Shown piece after piece: positions 1 through 8,654 of a DNA stretch of 64,000 bases. Origin of the DNA: Sphingomonas qomolangmaensis. GTDB taxonomy: Bacteria > Pseudomonadota > Alphaproteobacteria > Sphingomonadales > Sphingomonadaceae. Position 1 is the first letter of the stretch. Each line of letters opens with the position of its first letter. Made by a program: the position numbers and the translations under genes. The stretch spans positions 372,001 through 436,000 of the forward strand of contig NZ_CP101740.1 in assembly GCF_024496245.1 (NCBI RefSeq), in the 5' to 3' direction. The notes under the pieces are model-generated. The model searched no databases and was not told where the DNA came from. It saw only the letters and a list, made by a program, of their open reading frames with translations.

Positions 1-452
1 TCGCGATGCTCGGGCTCGGGCTGTGGAGCCTGTTCGCGCGGCTGCGCAAGCGGCTCTATGATTGGCCCTGGCTGCACCGCGCGGCGATCGTGATGGGGCC
101 GTCGGGCTTCGTTGCGGTGATCGCGGGCTGGATCACCACCGAGGTCGGGCGTCAGCCCTTCACCGTGTATAACCTGCTCACCACCGCAGACAGCGTGTCG
201 CCGCTCGCGGCGCCTGCGGTCGGTGCCTCGCTGGTCGCGTTCATCCTCGTCTATTTCGTCGTGTTTGGCTTTGGCACCTGGTACATCCTCAAGCTGATGG
301 CCAAGGGTGTGCAGGACGACGAACCCGATATCCAGGACGATGCGCCGATCCGCAGCGCAGGCATCACTCCCGGCCCGACCCAACAGGGCGGGCAGCAGCG
401 CGGTGGTCGTTCCTCCGGGGGGCAGCGCGGCGCGCTGCAGCCGGCCGAATAA
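1..452 (+). CDS. cydA: Cytochrome bd ubiquinol oxidase subunit I, C-terminal part
   Basis: This is the 3' end of a gene that begins before the window. The protein is the haem-bearing subunit of a quinol oxidase that reduces oxygen at the inner membrane. Visible are two or three transmembrane segments and the family motif GWITTEVGRQPFTVY, followed by TADSVSP. The last 50 or so residues form a Gly/Gln/Arg-rich tail after the final membrane helix. The stop codon overlaps the cydB start by one base, so the two are translationally coupled. The DUF2474 gene that follows suggests the cyanide-insensitive (CioAB) branch of the family, although the Q-loop that would decide this lies outside the window. 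Confidence 0.93.
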   Translation, partial: AMLGLGLWSLFARLRKRLYDWPWLHRAAIVMGPSGFVAVIAGWITTEVGRQPFTVYNLLTTADSVSPLAAPAVGASLVAFILVYFVVFGFGTWYILKLMAKGVQDDEPDIQDDAPIRSAGITPGPTQQGGQQRGGRSSGGQRGALQPAE

Positions 453-1459
453 TGTACGTCAACACAGACCTTGCGACGATCTGGGCGGGAATCATCGCCT
501 TTGCGATCTTCGCCTATATCGTGATGGACGGGTTCGACCTGGGGATCGGGATCCTGTTTCCCGTTTTCGGGGTGGGCGAAGAGCGCGACCAGGCGATGAA
601 CTCGATCGCGCCGGTGTGGGACGGCAACGAAACCTGGCTGGTGCTCGGCGGCGGCGGGCTGTTTGCTGCCTTCCCGCTTGCCTATGCGATCATCATGCCC
701 GCGCTGTATCCGCCTATCATCGCGATGCTGCTCGGGCTGGTATTCCGCGGGGTGGCGTTCGAGGCGCGCTGGCGCGATCCGGGGCATCGCCGCTGGTGGG
801 ATCTGGCGTTCACCCTGGGCTCGGTCGTCGCGGCGTTCGCGCAAGGCGTGACGTTGGGGGCGCTGCTCCAGGGGGTCGAGGTCGATGGCCGCGCCTATGG
901 CGGCGGCTGGCTCGACTGGTTCACCCCGTTCAGCATGTTGACCGGGGTCAGCCTGGTCGCGGGCTATGCGCTGCTGGGGGCGACCTGGTTGATATGGAAG
1001 ACCGAAGGCGGGACGCAGGCACATGCCTATCGGCTTGCGGCGCGCTTCGGGGTGATCACGCTGGCGGCGATCGCGGCGGTAAGTGCGTCGACGCTGACGC
1101 TCGAATACGCCTATTATCAGCGCTGGCTGGCCTATCCGGGCATCTTGTTGACCGCCCAGGTGCCGCTGCTGGTGGGTATCTTCGCCTTCGCCTTTTACCG
1201 CTCGCTCAAGAAGCAGCGTGAGGCGCGGCCCTTCCTGCTGGCACTGGGACTGTTTGCATTGAGCTTCGTCGGGCTGGGGATCAGCATGTTCCCCTATATC
1301 GTGCCCGACAGCGTCACGATCTGGCAGGCGGCGGCCCCCGAATCGAGCCAGTTGTTCATGCTGGCGGGTGCGGCGGTGCTGGTGCCGGTGATCCTGATCT
1401 ACACCGGTTGGGCCTATTGGGTGTTCCGCGGCAAGGTCGGTACCGAAGGATATCACTGA
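452..1459 (+). CDS. cydB: Cytochrome bd ubiquinol oxidase subunit II
   Basis: A 335-residue integral membrane protein, the usual length for CydB, which partners CydA in the bd-type quinol oxidase. The N-terminus carries the family signature region VMDGFDLGIG near residues 24-33 and WDGNETWLVLGGGGLF near residues 53-68. About eight or nine hydrophobic helices follow. The ATG overlaps the cydA stop by one base, and its own TGA overlaps the ATG of the next small gene by one base. This gives a tight cydA-cydB-small-subunit operon. CydB and CioB cannot be told apart from this sequence alone. Confidence 0.95.
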   Translation: MYVNTDLATIWAGIIAFAIFAYIVMDGFDLGIGILFPVFGVGEERDQAMNSIAPVWDGNETWLVLGGGGLFAAFPLAYAIIMPALYPPIIAMLLGLVFRGVAFEARWRDPGHRRWWDLAFTLGSVVAAFAQGVTLGALLQGVEVDGRAYGGGWLDWFTPFSMLTGVSLVAGYALLGATWLIWKTEGGTQAHAYRLAARFGVITLAAIAAVSASTLTLEYAYYQRWLAYPGILLTAQVPLLVGIFAFAFYRSLKKQREARPFLLALGLFALSFVGLGISMFPYIVPDSVTIWQAAAPESSQLFMLAGAAVLVPVILIYTGWAYWVFRGKVGTEGYH

Positions 1460-1590
1460 TGCAGGGCAACGAGGCCGATCGGCAGCCGCTGTGGCGGCGG
1501 CTGGGCTGGATGGCGGCGATATGGGGCGCGAGCGTGGGGTTGCTCGGGGCGGTCGCGATGGTGATCCGCTGGTGGCTCGGGTTGGGCTGA
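1459..1590 (+). CDS. DUF2474 family small subunit of bd/Cio-type oxidase
   Basis: A 43-residue protein whose ATG overlaps the cydB stop by one base. It has one membrane helix (about residues 14-37) after a short basic stretch (LWRRLGW) and ends right after the helix. The size, position and PLWRRLGW/WGASV pattern match the DUF2474 proteins encoded at the end of cioAB/cydAB operons, thought to be structural accessory subunits comparable to CydX. The family match is from recall of the pattern; the operon position is seen directly. No other gene follows on this strand before the terminator region. Confidence 0.8.
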   Translation: MQGNEADRQPLWRRLGWMAAIWGASVGLLGAVAMVIRWWLGLG

Positions 1591-1702
1591 GCGCGCTAGG
1601 CGGCGGCTCGACATTCTCGGCTTAACGTTCGGGCACTAAGCCTGGCCAGTACGACGATTGCGTCGGCCTTACCGGCACCGGTCAGGTCAGAAGCACAACC
1701 AA

Positions 1703-1730
1703 AAACGGCGGCCCGCGAGGGCCGCCGTTT
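1703..1730 (-). terminator. Rho-independent terminator of the small exported-protein gene
   Basis: A perfect 12-bp stem (AAACGGCGGCCC / GGGCCGCCGTTT) with a 4-base loop. Read on the minus strand it is followed by a run of T (TTTTT), so it terminates the leftward gene ending at 1752. With its A/T flanks it may also stop rightward transcription from the cyd operon. Confidence 0.85.
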
Positions 1731-1751
1731 CCGTAATCAAGTCAGCAAGGA

Positions 1752-1997
1752 TTAGTTGCTGTCCGAATCGTCGTCGCCGTCTGCAACGATCACGATGCCC
1801 GCGACCACAGCTGCGGCTGCGAGAACGCCGACGATGATGCCGCCGCCTGCAATGGCTTCGTTCGACTTCTTGCCGGTGGTCGAAACGCGAGCCGACTTAG
1901 CAACCGACAGAGCGCTTGCGCTGTTGGTGGCTGCCACGACGGGCGTGGCAATGAGCGAAACTGCCGAAGCGGCAGTCAGTAGTTTGGCCAAACGCAT
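1752..1997 (-). CDS. Small exported/membrane protein of unknown function
   Basis: An 81-residue protein I do not recognise. Residues 1-23 look like a Sec signal peptide (MRLAK, hydrophobic core, then PVVAA as a likely cleavage site). A Ser/Ala/Lys-rich stretch follows, then a Gly/Ala/Val/Ile membrane helix (about residues 50-72) and a strongly acidic tail (DGDDDSDSN). The ATG at 1997 was chosen over longer in-frame starts because AGGGAG lies just upstream and the signal peptide begins there. The strong ribosome site and strong terminator suggest good expression as a single-gene unit. Function unknown. Confidence 0.65.
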   Translation of the reverse strand: MRLAKLLTAASAVSLIATPVVAATNSASALSVAKSARVSTTGKKSNEAIAGGGIIVGVLAAAAVVAGIVIVADGDDDSDSN

Positions 1998-2360
1998 GGG
2001 TAAACTCCCTTGTATTAAACGTATCGTACGCGATTTGACGGTCGCATAGTCGCCACCACTTCGCAAGCGCACAACGACAGCTACCATCAAAAAGTTGCCG
2101 CGTTGTTGCCCTGTAGCAACGGTCGCGACAAACCATATTCGTCGTGCAATTGCAAGGAACTGGCGCAACGATTGAACACGTTTGCGATCATTCCGACGCA
2201 TTTTACGCGACGTGTTTAGCGACAGGACGTTAGTGAAAAGCGATCGCCTGCCGATAAGGTGGGCAAACTGCTTTACCGCAGTACGGCGAATTGCTGCGCC
2301 GGGATCATTGTTCGCGTCTGGTTGACCGTCACGACCCGCTGCGGCACCCCACATCATGAC
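1998..2360. other. Intergenic region between divergent genes
   Basis: About 360 bases with no credible gene. It is noticeably richer in A/T than its surroundings, especially 2080-2260, and lies between the leftward small exported-protein gene and the rightward peptidase gene, so it should carry both promoters. I could not pick a convincing -35/-10 pair. A short GTTGC/GCAAC inverted repeat lies near 2105-2120 but is too weak to call. Confidence 0.5.
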
Positions 2361-3413
2361 ATGGGCAGCGCAATATCACTGATACGCCAAAGCATGCTGA
2401 TCGCGGCGCCGTTGCTGGCGACGACCGCGCTTGCGGCGGGATCGTCCCCCCGACAGGCCGCGCCGATCACCGGCACCGGCCAGGCGACGTTCGAGGCGAT
2501 TCGCGCGCTCGACAAGCGGCTCGCGACGATCGGCTTCGATCTCGCCCGCGCCAATCGCGCGCTGTGTGACCGGCAGGCGCCGGGGACCGGGCTGGTGGTG
2601 CATGCGCTCGCACAATATGACGCGAACCCTCGCGCGGCGGCGGCGCATTTCGCGTTTGCCGGGAACGTCGCGATCCTTGCGACCGTCGATGCGAGTCCCG
2701 CAGCGGACAAGATCATGCCCGACGAAACACTGGTGAAGTGGGGCGACGTTGCGGTCGCCGACCTGCCGACCGCTACCCCCACCGCGCCGCTGATCGCGCT
2801 ATACGACCGCACCGCGCAAGCGTCCCCCACTGCTCCGGTGCAGGTCGAGACGATCCGCGACGGGCAGGCGCGAACGACGACGCTCGATCCGATTCCTGTC
2901 TGCCGCACCCGGTTCGAACTCGAGATATCCGACGCGGTGAATGCCGAGGCCGATGGCGAGATGGTCCAGATTTCGTCGCGATTGTTGGAGGAATATCCCG
3001 ATTCCGAGGTCGCGGTCCTCGTCGCGCACGAACTCGCGCACAACATCCTGCGGCACCGCGATCGGCTCGATGCGGCGAAGGTCGCGCGCGGGCTGCTCGC
3101 CGGGGTCGGCCGCAACGCGCGGCTGTTCCGCCAGACCGAGCTCGAGGCCGATATCCTGAGCGTCCATCTGCTGGTCAATGCCGGCTATCCGCCGCTGGCC
3201 GCCGCGACCTTCTGGCGCAAGTTCGGCCCCGACCATGCCGGCGGCTGGTTTCGCAGCGCGACGCATCCCGGCTGGCGCGAACGCGCGGCACGGATGCAGC
3301 AGGAGGGCGAGGCGATCGCCGCGGGTCGGGCCGATCCCAAGGCGCCGCCGATCCTCCAGCAACGCACGGTCCCGCTCGACGGCGACTGGCGCGCGTTGCT
3401 CGCCGCCGACTGA
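2361..3413 (+). CDS. M48-family zinc metallopeptidase, exported
   Basis: A 350-residue protein with the zinc-binding motif HELAH (in VLVAHELAHNILRHRD) and a downstream third ligand in TELEADILSVHLL, the normal arrangement for M48 peptidases of the Ste24/HtpX/BepA group. The N-terminus is a signal peptide (hydrophobic stretch ending ATTALAAGSS), so it should act in the periplasm. Start uncertain: ATG at 2361 is used, and ATG at 2394 would also leave the signal peptide intact. The roughly 200 residues before the zinc motif are not clearly a known domain. It could take part in envelope protein quality control; the substrate is unknown. Confidence 0.8.
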   Translation: MGSAISLIRQSMLIAAPLLATTALAAGSSPRQAAPITGTGQATFEAIRALDKRLATIGFDLARANRALCDRQAPGTGLVVHALAQYDANPRAAAAHFAFAGNVAILATVDASPAADKIMPDETLVKWGDVAVADLPTATPTAPLIALYDRTAQASPTAPVQVETIRDGQARTTTLDPIPVCRTRFELEISDAVNAEADGEMVQISSRLLEEYPDSEVAVLVAHELAHNILRHRDRLDAAKVARGLLAGVGRNARLFRQTELEADILSVHLLVNAGYPPLAAATFWRKFGPDHAGGWFRSATHPGWRERAARMQQEGEAIAAGRADPKAPPILQQRTVPLDGDWRALLAAD

Positions 3414-3415
3414 AC

Positions 3416-4726
3416 TCAGCCCGTGCGCAGCAGCATCGGTGCGGCGTGCTGCGGCGTCGCTGGCTGATCGGGCCAAATCCCGCGCGTATCGTACACGCGC
3501 TTGGCGGCGCGCTCCTCGAGCGGCACCGACTTGAACACGTCGTGGTCGACCAGCACGACGAAGATCGGGCATTCCTCAATCGCGGTGTCGATGTCGATCA
3601 GCCGCGCGCCGGTGCCGTCGAACGCCGCGGGCAGCGCCTGCGCATAGGGTTCGACGATCCGCATCCGCTCGCCGAAGCGCTTCGCCAGCGCCTGCGCCAC
3701 CTTGAGCGCGGGGCTCTCGCGGAAATCGTCGATATTCGCCTTGAACGCGAGGCCCAGGCAGGCGACCGGCACGCCGGGCATGCTTTCGATCAGCGCCTCG
3801 GCGCGGCCGATCGTATAGCCGGTCTTGGCATCGTTCACCTCGCGCGCGGTGCGGATCAGCGGGGTGTTCTCGGGATCGCCATGCACCAGGAACCACGGAT
3901 CGACCGCGATGCAATGCCCGCCGACGCCGGGGCCTGGCGCCAGGATGTTGACCCGCGGGTGCCGGTTGGCGAGGCGGATCACCTCCCACACATCGACCCC
4001 CATGTTCTCGGCCACCACCGACAGTTCGTTGGCAAAGGCGATGTTGACGTCGCGAAAGGCGTTTTCGGTCAGCTTGGTCATCTCCGCCGCGCGCGACGTC
4101 GTGGTGACGCACGCACCGCGCACGAAGCGGCGGTAGAATTGCAGCGCCTTGCGCGCGCAGCGGGGGGTGATGCCGCCGATGACCCGGTCATTGTCGATCA
4201 GCTCGACCAGGATGCGGCCGGGCAACACGCGCTCGGGGCAATAAGCGATCGCAATGTCGGGGGTGCCCGGCGTCATCCCCGGCACCTTCAGGTCGGGGCG
4301 AAGCGCCGCCAGCAGGTCGCGGACCTTCTCGGTGGTGCCGACCGGCGAGGTCGATTCGAGAATCACCATGTCGCCGGGCTTAAGCGCGGCGGCGACCGTG
4401 GTCGCCGCGTCGAGCACATAGCCAATGTCGGGCGCGTGATCGTCACCGAACGGGGTCGGCACCGCGATCACGAACACATCGGCCGGTTCGATCAGCGTCG
4501 ACGCGCGCAGATTGCCGCGCGCGACCACGCCCGAGACGAGCCCGTCGAGGTCGATCTCCTCGATATGCACGCGCCCCGAATTGACCGTCTCGACCACGGT
4601 CTGCGACACGTCGATGCCGAGCACCTTGGCGCCGGTGCGCGCGATCACCGCGGCGGTGGGGAGGCCGATATAGCCGAGGCCGAGCACTGCGACCTTGAGT
4701 TCGGTATCAGAAAGCATCCGCGACAA
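3416..4726 (-). CDS. wecC: UDP-N-acetyl-D-mannosamine dehydrogenase
   Basis: A 436-residue NAD-dependent nucleotide-sugar 6-dehydrogenase. The N-terminal Rossmann motif is VAVLGLGYIGLPTAAVIA. The catalytic-cysteine region reads GVGGHCIAVDPWFL, and the following stretch (NDAKTGYTIGRAEALIES) is WecC-like rather than UDP-glucose dehydrogenase-like. It would oxidise UDP-ManNAc, made by the adjacent wecB, to UDP-ManNAcA for surface polysaccharide. The start overlaps the end of wecB; an internal ATG at 4717 is equally possible. Part of a leftward sugar-nucleotide gene set. Confidence 0.9.
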   Translation of the reverse strand: MSRMLSDTELKVAVLGLGYIGLPTAAVIARTGAKVLGIDVSQTVVETVNSGRVHIEEIDLDGLVSGVVARGNLRASTLIEPADVFVIAVPTPFGDDHAPDIGYVLDAATTVAAALKPGDMVILESTSPVGTTEKVRDLLAALRPDLKVPGMTPGTPDIAIAYCPERVLPGRILVELIDNDRVIGGITPRCARKALQFYRRFVRGACVTTTSRAAEMTKLTENAFRDVNIAFANELSVVAENMGVDVWEVIRLANRHPRVNILAPGPGVGGHCIAVDPWFLVHGDPENTPLIRTAREVNDAKTGYTIGRAEALIESMPGVPVACLGLAFKANIDDFRESPALKVAQALAKRFGERMRIVEPYAQALPAAFDGTGARLIDIDTAIEECPIFVVLVDHDVFKSVPLEERAAKRVYDTRGIWPDQPATPQHAAPMLLRTG

Positions 4727-5831
4727 CCCCAGCGATCCGTGCCGCAGCCTGGCCGTCGCCGAACGGATTGTGGGCGCGCGCCATCGCGGAATAGGCGTCC
4801 TTGTCGTCGAGAAGGTTGAAGATTTCGGAAACGATCCGGTCCTCGCCGGTGCCGACCAGCTTGGCGGTTCCCGCCGCGACGCCTTCGGGGCGTTCGGTGG
4901 TTTCGCGCATTACCAGCACTGGCTTGCCCAGCGCCGGCGCTTCCTCCTGCACCCCGCCCGAATCGGTGAGCACCAGATGCGCCATGTCGAGCGCGCGGAT
5001 GAACTGCGGATAATCGAGCGGGTCGATCCGCGCGATGTTATCGCGGTCGCCGAGCAAATCGTCCATCACCGCGACGACATTGGGGTTGGGATGGACCGGA
5101 AAGACGATGGCGACGTCGTCGCGCTGCGCGATACGGGCGATCGCGCGCGCGATATTCGCCATGCCGTCGCCGAAATTCTCGCGCCGATGCGTGGTGACCA
5201 GCACGATGCGCTTGCCCGCGAACCGCGCCGCCAGCGGATCGAGCGCGGCGGCAAGCGAAGGATCGGCGGCGATCCGCGCCTGCGTCCACAACAAGGCGTC
5301 GATCACGGTGTTGCCGGTGACGTGGATCGATCCCGGCGCGATATTCTCAGCCCGCAGCGCCGCTGCCGAGGTTTCGGTCGGCGCGAAATGCAGGTCGGCG
5401 ATCGGCGCGACGATCCGCCGGTTCACCTCCTCGGGCCAGGGGTGATAGATGTCGCCCGATCGCAAGCCCGCCTCGACATGCCCGACCGGGATCTTGCGAT
5501 AATAAGCGGTCAACGCGCCGACCATCGCGGTGGCGGTATCGCCCTGGACGATCACCCGGTCGGGCTGTTCGGCATCCATCACGTCGCCCAGGCCCGTCAG
5601 CAGCCGCGCGGTGAGCCGGTCGAGCGACTGGCCGGGCTCCATCAGGTCGAGATCGATGTCGGGCACCAGCCCCGCGATCGCCAGCACCTGGTCGAGCAGC
5701 CCGCGATGCTGCGCGGTGACACAGGTGCGCACGGTCAGCCCAGGGGTCGCGCGCAATGCGGCGACGACGGGGAACAGCTTGATGGCTTCGGGACGGGTGC
5801 CGAAGACGATGAGGATGCGGCGGTCGGTCAT
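4707..5831 (-). CDS. wecB: UDP-N-acetylglucosamine 2-epimerase (non-hydrolysing)
   Basis: A 374-residue protein of normal length for WecB/MnaA, which interconverts UDP-GlcNAc and UDP-ManNAc. Family signatures are FGTRPEAIKLFPVV at the N-terminus, VQGDTATAMVGAL, GHVEAGLRSGDIYHPWPEE, TTHRRENFG and LTDSGGVQEEAPALGKPVL. Its 3' end overlaps wecC, so the pair is probably one transcription unit making UDP-ManNAcA precursors. Mid-length gaps to the upstream epimerase gene suggest a looser operon. Confidence 0.93.
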   Translation of the reverse strand: MTDRRILIVFGTRPEAIKLFPVVAALRATPGLTVRTCVTAQHRGLLDQVLAIAGLVPDIDLDLMEPGQSLDRLTARLLTGLGDVMDAEQPDRVIVQGDTATAMVGALTAYYRKIPVGHVEAGLRSGDIYHPWPEEVNRRIVAPIADLHFAPTETSAAALRAENIAPGSIHVTGNTVIDALLWTQARIAADPSLAAALDPLAARFAGKRIVLVTTHRRENFGDGMANIARAIARIAQRDDVAIVFPVHPNPNVVAVMDDLLGDRDNIARIDPLDYPQFIRALDMAHLVLTDSGGVQEEAPALGKPVLVMRETTERPEGVAAGTAKLVGTGEDRIVSEIFNLLDDKDAYSAMARAHNPFGDGQAAARIAGVVADAF

Positions 5832-5888
5832 GCGGCGGGTCCTAGCGCCTGCGGGTGAAGCAACCGCTAACTCGCATTCCCGGCGTCC

Positions 5889-6887
5889 TCAGCGCGCGTT
5901 GTAGCCGCGAAACCATTCGACGAAGCGCGGGATCCCCTCGGCGAGCGAGGTGCGCGGGGCAAAACCCAGGTCGCGCTGGATCGCGTCGATATCGGCATAG
6001 GTGGCGGGGACGTCGCCCGGCTGCATCGGCTGATACTCGCGCACCGCCTCGCGCCCGATCGCGCGTTCGATCAGGTCAATCATGTGCCCCAGCTGCTCGG
6101 GCTGGTTGTTGCCGATATTGTAGATCCGATGCGGCGCGACGCTGCCGCCCGATTTCTCGGCGCCGTCGTCGGCGGGCGGATGGTCGAGGCACGCAACGAC
6201 GCCGTCGACGATGTCGTCGATATAGGTGAAGTCGCGCTGCATCTTCCCGTGATTGAACACCGCGATCGGCCGCCCCGCCATGATCGCATCGGCGAACAGC
6301 CACATCGCCATGTCGGGGCGTCCCCAGGGGCCATAGACGGTGAAGAAACGCAGCCCCGTCTGCGGGATGCGATAGAGATGCGCATAGGTTTCGCTCATCA
6401 GCTCGTCGGCCTTCTTGGTCGCGGCATAGAGCGAAACCGGATGATCGACACGATCGTCGACGCTGAAGGGCAGCTTGGTATTGGCGCCATACACCGAAGA
6501 GGACGAGGCATAGACGAGATGCGCGACCCCGCGCGCGCGCGCGACCTCCAGAATGTTGACATGGCCGGTCAGGTTCGAGCGGACATAGGCGCGCGGGTTG
6601 GTCAGCGAATAGCGCACCCCCGCCTGCGCGCCGAGATGGACGATGCGATCGAAGCTCGCGTCCTCCAATACGGCATCGAGCGCGCTATCGTCGCCGAAAT
6701 CGACGCGGCGGAAATCGAAGCTATCGCCGTGCCGCCCGGCCAGCGAATCGAGCCGCGCATGCTTGAGCGCGGGGTCGTAATACTCGTTGATATTGTCGAT
6801 GCCGATCACCCGCTCGCCGCGCGACAGCAGCCGGTCGGCGACGTGATAGCCGATGAAGCCGGCAGCACCGGTAACCAATGTCGTCAA
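5889..6887 (-). CDS. NAD-dependent epimerase, probably UDP-glucuronate 4-epimerase
   Basis: A 332-residue short-chain dehydrogenase/epimerase. The NAD-binding motif is TGAAGFIGYHVADRL, followed by IDNINEYYDPALKHARL, a string typical of UDP-glucuronate 4-epimerases (LpsL/Cap1J/WbnF group). The catalytic Ser-Tyr-Lys set is seen as ASSSSVYG and SLYAATKKADE. It would supply UDP-galacturonate for lipopolysaccharide or exopolysaccharide. It lies upstream of wecB-wecC on the same strand. The exact substrate is inferred from motif resemblance. Confidence 0.85.
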   Translation of the reverse strand: MTTLVTGAAGFIGYHVADRLLSRGERVIGIDNINEYYDPALKHARLDSLAGRHGDSFDFRRVDFGDDSALDAVLEDASFDRIVHLGAQAGVRYSLTNPRAYVRSNLTGHVNILEVARARGVAHLVYASSSSVYGANTKLPFSVDDRVDHPVSLYAATKKADELMSETYAHLYRIPQTGLRFFTVYGPWGRPDMAMWLFADAIMAGRPIAVFNHGKMQRDFTYIDDIVDGVVACLDHPPADDGAEKSGGSVAPHRIYNIGNNQPEQLGHMIDLIERAIGREAVREYQPMQPGDVPATYADIDAIQRDLGFAPRTSLAEGIPRFVEWFRGYNAR

Positions 6888-6948
6888 ATCCCGTCCCCGA
6901 TCCCCGACCCGTGGGCCACGAATGCCGCAGATCGGCGACGAGGGAAAG

Positions 6949-7314
6949 CTATTCGGCGGGAAGCGGGTCCGGGCGGCGCGGGAATACCCGGCCGCGGACG
7001 ACCCCCACGATCAGGAGTGCAACAGCGGTGGCGAGGCAATCGATCGCCCAGTCGCCCCAGTCGCCATGCCGCCCCATCGCCATCCAGGCCTGGGCGATCT
7101 CGATCACGCCGCCGAGCAGCGCATAGAATACGAACTGCACGCGCAATGACAGGCGTGGCCAGGCAAGGCTGCCGACCAGGGGAAGCATCGTGAACGCCAG
7201 CAGATGTCGGTGCTCGCCGCTTTCGACGATCATCCCCAGCTGCCCTGGGGTCAGCGCAAGGAACAGCATTGCTGCGGTCAATACCAGGAACACGGCTTTG
7301 ACCACGATTTGCAT
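6949..7314 (-). CDS. VanZ-like small membrane protein
   Basis: A 121-residue protein with about four membrane helices (roughly residues 3-20, 33-50, 56-77 and 88-106). The pattern LTPGQLG near the first helix and GGVIEIAQAW ... GDWGDWAIDCLAT near the end resembles VanZ-like proteins, which often sit next to polysaccharide genes. The ATG at 7314 was chosen because the upstream extension is not hydrophobic or conserved in appearance. Upstream of, and possibly co-transcribed with, the UDP-sugar epimerase gene. Molecular function unknown. Confidence 0.65.
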   Translation of the reverse strand: MQIVVKAVFLVLTAAMLFLALTPGQLGMIVESGEHRHLLAFTMLPLVGSLAWPRLSLRVQFVFYALLGGVIEIAQAWMAMGRHGDWGDWAIDCLATAVALLIVGVVRGRVFPRRPDPLPAE

Positions 7315-7434
7315 GCCGATCCCTTCGCATGCGCAGCATGCAGGCGCCAGTCCCGTTTCGGTATTGCCTCGCGTGATTGCCTCGCTCTGCCGCAACCGTT
7401 AGGGCGGGCGGCATTCGTAAACAGGAGATTTCCC

Positions 7435-8304
7435 ATGGCGCAAAAGCCGCTTCGCAAGGCCGTATTTCCCGTCGGCGGGCTTGGCACCAGGTTTCTTCCG
7501 GCGACCAAGGCGATCCCCAAGGAGATGATGCCCGTCGTCGATCGCCCGCTGATCCAATATGCCGTCGACGAAGCGATCGAGGCGGGGATCGAGCAGATGA
7601 TCTTCGTCACCGGGCGCGGCAAGTCGGCGATCGAGGATCATTTCGACATCGCCTATGAGCTCGAAGCGACGATGAAGGCGCGCGGCAAGTCGCTCGACAT
7701 TCTCGACGCGACGCGGCTCACGCCGGGCAATGTCGCCTATGTCCGCCAGCAGGAGCCGATGGGGCTCGGCCATGCGGTGTGGTGCGCGCGCGATATCGTC
7801 GGCGACGAGCCCTTCGCGATCTTCCTGGCCGACGAGCTGATGGTGGGCCAGCCGGGCTGCATGAAGCAGATGGTCGATGCCTATAATCGCGTCGGCGGCA
7901 ACGTCGTGTGCGGCTATGAAGTGCCCGACGACGAGACCGATCGCTATGGCATCGTCGAACCCGGCGCGGTCGATGGCCAGCTGGTCGAGGTCAAGAGCCT
8001 GGTCGAAAAGCCCAAGCTGGGCACCGCGCCGTCCAACCTGATGATCCCCGGTCGCTACATCCTGCAGCCCGAGGTGATGCGCATCCTCGAGACGCAGGAG
8101 GCCGGCGCGGGCAACGAGATCCAGCTGACCGATGCGATGGCGCAGCTGATCGGCAAGCAGCCGTTCCACGCCTTCAAGTTCGGCGGCGATCGCTATGATT
8201 GCGGCGACAAGGCGGGCTATATCCAGGCCAATCTGGCGCTGGCAGTGGCACGCGACGACATCGGCCCCAAGGTCCGCGCCTTCGCGCAGCAGCTGCTGGA
8301 CTAA
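7435..8304 (+). CDS. galU: UTP-glucose-1-phosphate uridylyltransferase
   Basis: A 289-residue GalU making UDP-glucose from UTP and glucose 1-phosphate. The nucleotidyltransferase signature is VFPVGGLGTRFLPATKAIPK near the start; other family motifs are QQEPMGLGHAVWCA and EKPKLGTAPSN. The ATG at 7435 is preceded by AGGAGA. It is transcribed away from the other sugar-nucleotide genes and meets the DsrE-like gene tail to tail with a 4-base overlap. Confidence 0.96.
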   Translation: MAQKPLRKAVFPVGGLGTRFLPATKAIPKEMMPVVDRPLIQYAVDEAIEAGIEQMIFVTGRGKSAIEDHFDIAYELEATMKARGKSLDILDATRLTPGNVAYVRQQEPMGLGHAVWCARDIVGDEPFAIFLADELMVGQPGCMKQMVDAYNRVGGNVVCGYEVPDDETDRYGIVEPGAVDGQLVEVKSLVEKPKLGTAPSNLMIPGRYILQPEVMRILETQEAGAGNEIQLTDAMAQLIGKQPFHAFKFGGDRYDCGDKAGYIQANLALAVARDDIGPKVRAFAQQLLD

Positions 8305-8654
8305 ACGGCGATCAGTCGTTCCTCGCCGGTCTCGGCGAGGAACGACACCAGCCCGCCCGCTTCGATCTCGGGCGGCAACGCCAGGCCGAGCGCGGCGAGG
8401 CCGGTCTGGCACGCTACCAGCCGCACACCCATTTCGAGCATGCCCGCGATCGCACCGTCGTCCTCGGCGAGTAAGCCGGTGGCCGCTTCGTGAAGATACA
8501 GCGCGGTCCGCCGTCCGAGCGCGGCATTGGCCTGCGCTATTGCTGCGGCCGCGCGCCAGCGCTCGACGTCGGCGGTCACGACGATGATCGCCAGCGCGCC
8601 GGCCTCGGTCGCAACCGGCGGCGTGTCGGTCAGTCGAGCGTCGACAGGAACCAT
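8301..8654 (-). CDS. DsrE/DsrF-like family protein
   Basis: A 117-residue protein. The string VTADVERWRAAAAIAQANAA, the one-cysteine segment VRLVACQTGLAALGL and the overall alternating layout resemble the DsrE/F-like fold (small cytosolic sulfur-relay or predicted peroxiredoxin-like proteins). The single Cys would be the reactive one. Its start overlaps the 3' end of the metallophosphatase gene by 25 bases, so the two are probably co-transcribed. Substrate and role are not evident. Confidence 0.6.
   Translation of the reverse strand: MVPVDARLTDTPPVATEAGALAIIVVTADVERWRAAAAIAQANAALGRRTALYLHEAATGLLAEDDGAIAGMLEMGVRLVACQTGLAALGLALPPEIEAGGLVSFLAETGEERLIAV

Noticed and set aside
251..1456. 401-codon open frame antisense to cydAB
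   Set aside because: It mirrors the high-GC codon pattern of the real genes, its protein is Arg/Gln/His-rich with no domain, and cydA/cydB are certain.
2738..4819. 693-codon open frame over the peptidase 3' end and antisense to wecC
   Set aside because: A shadow frame caused by high GC; composition is Arg-rich and motif-free, while the M48 and WecC frames carry clear motifs.
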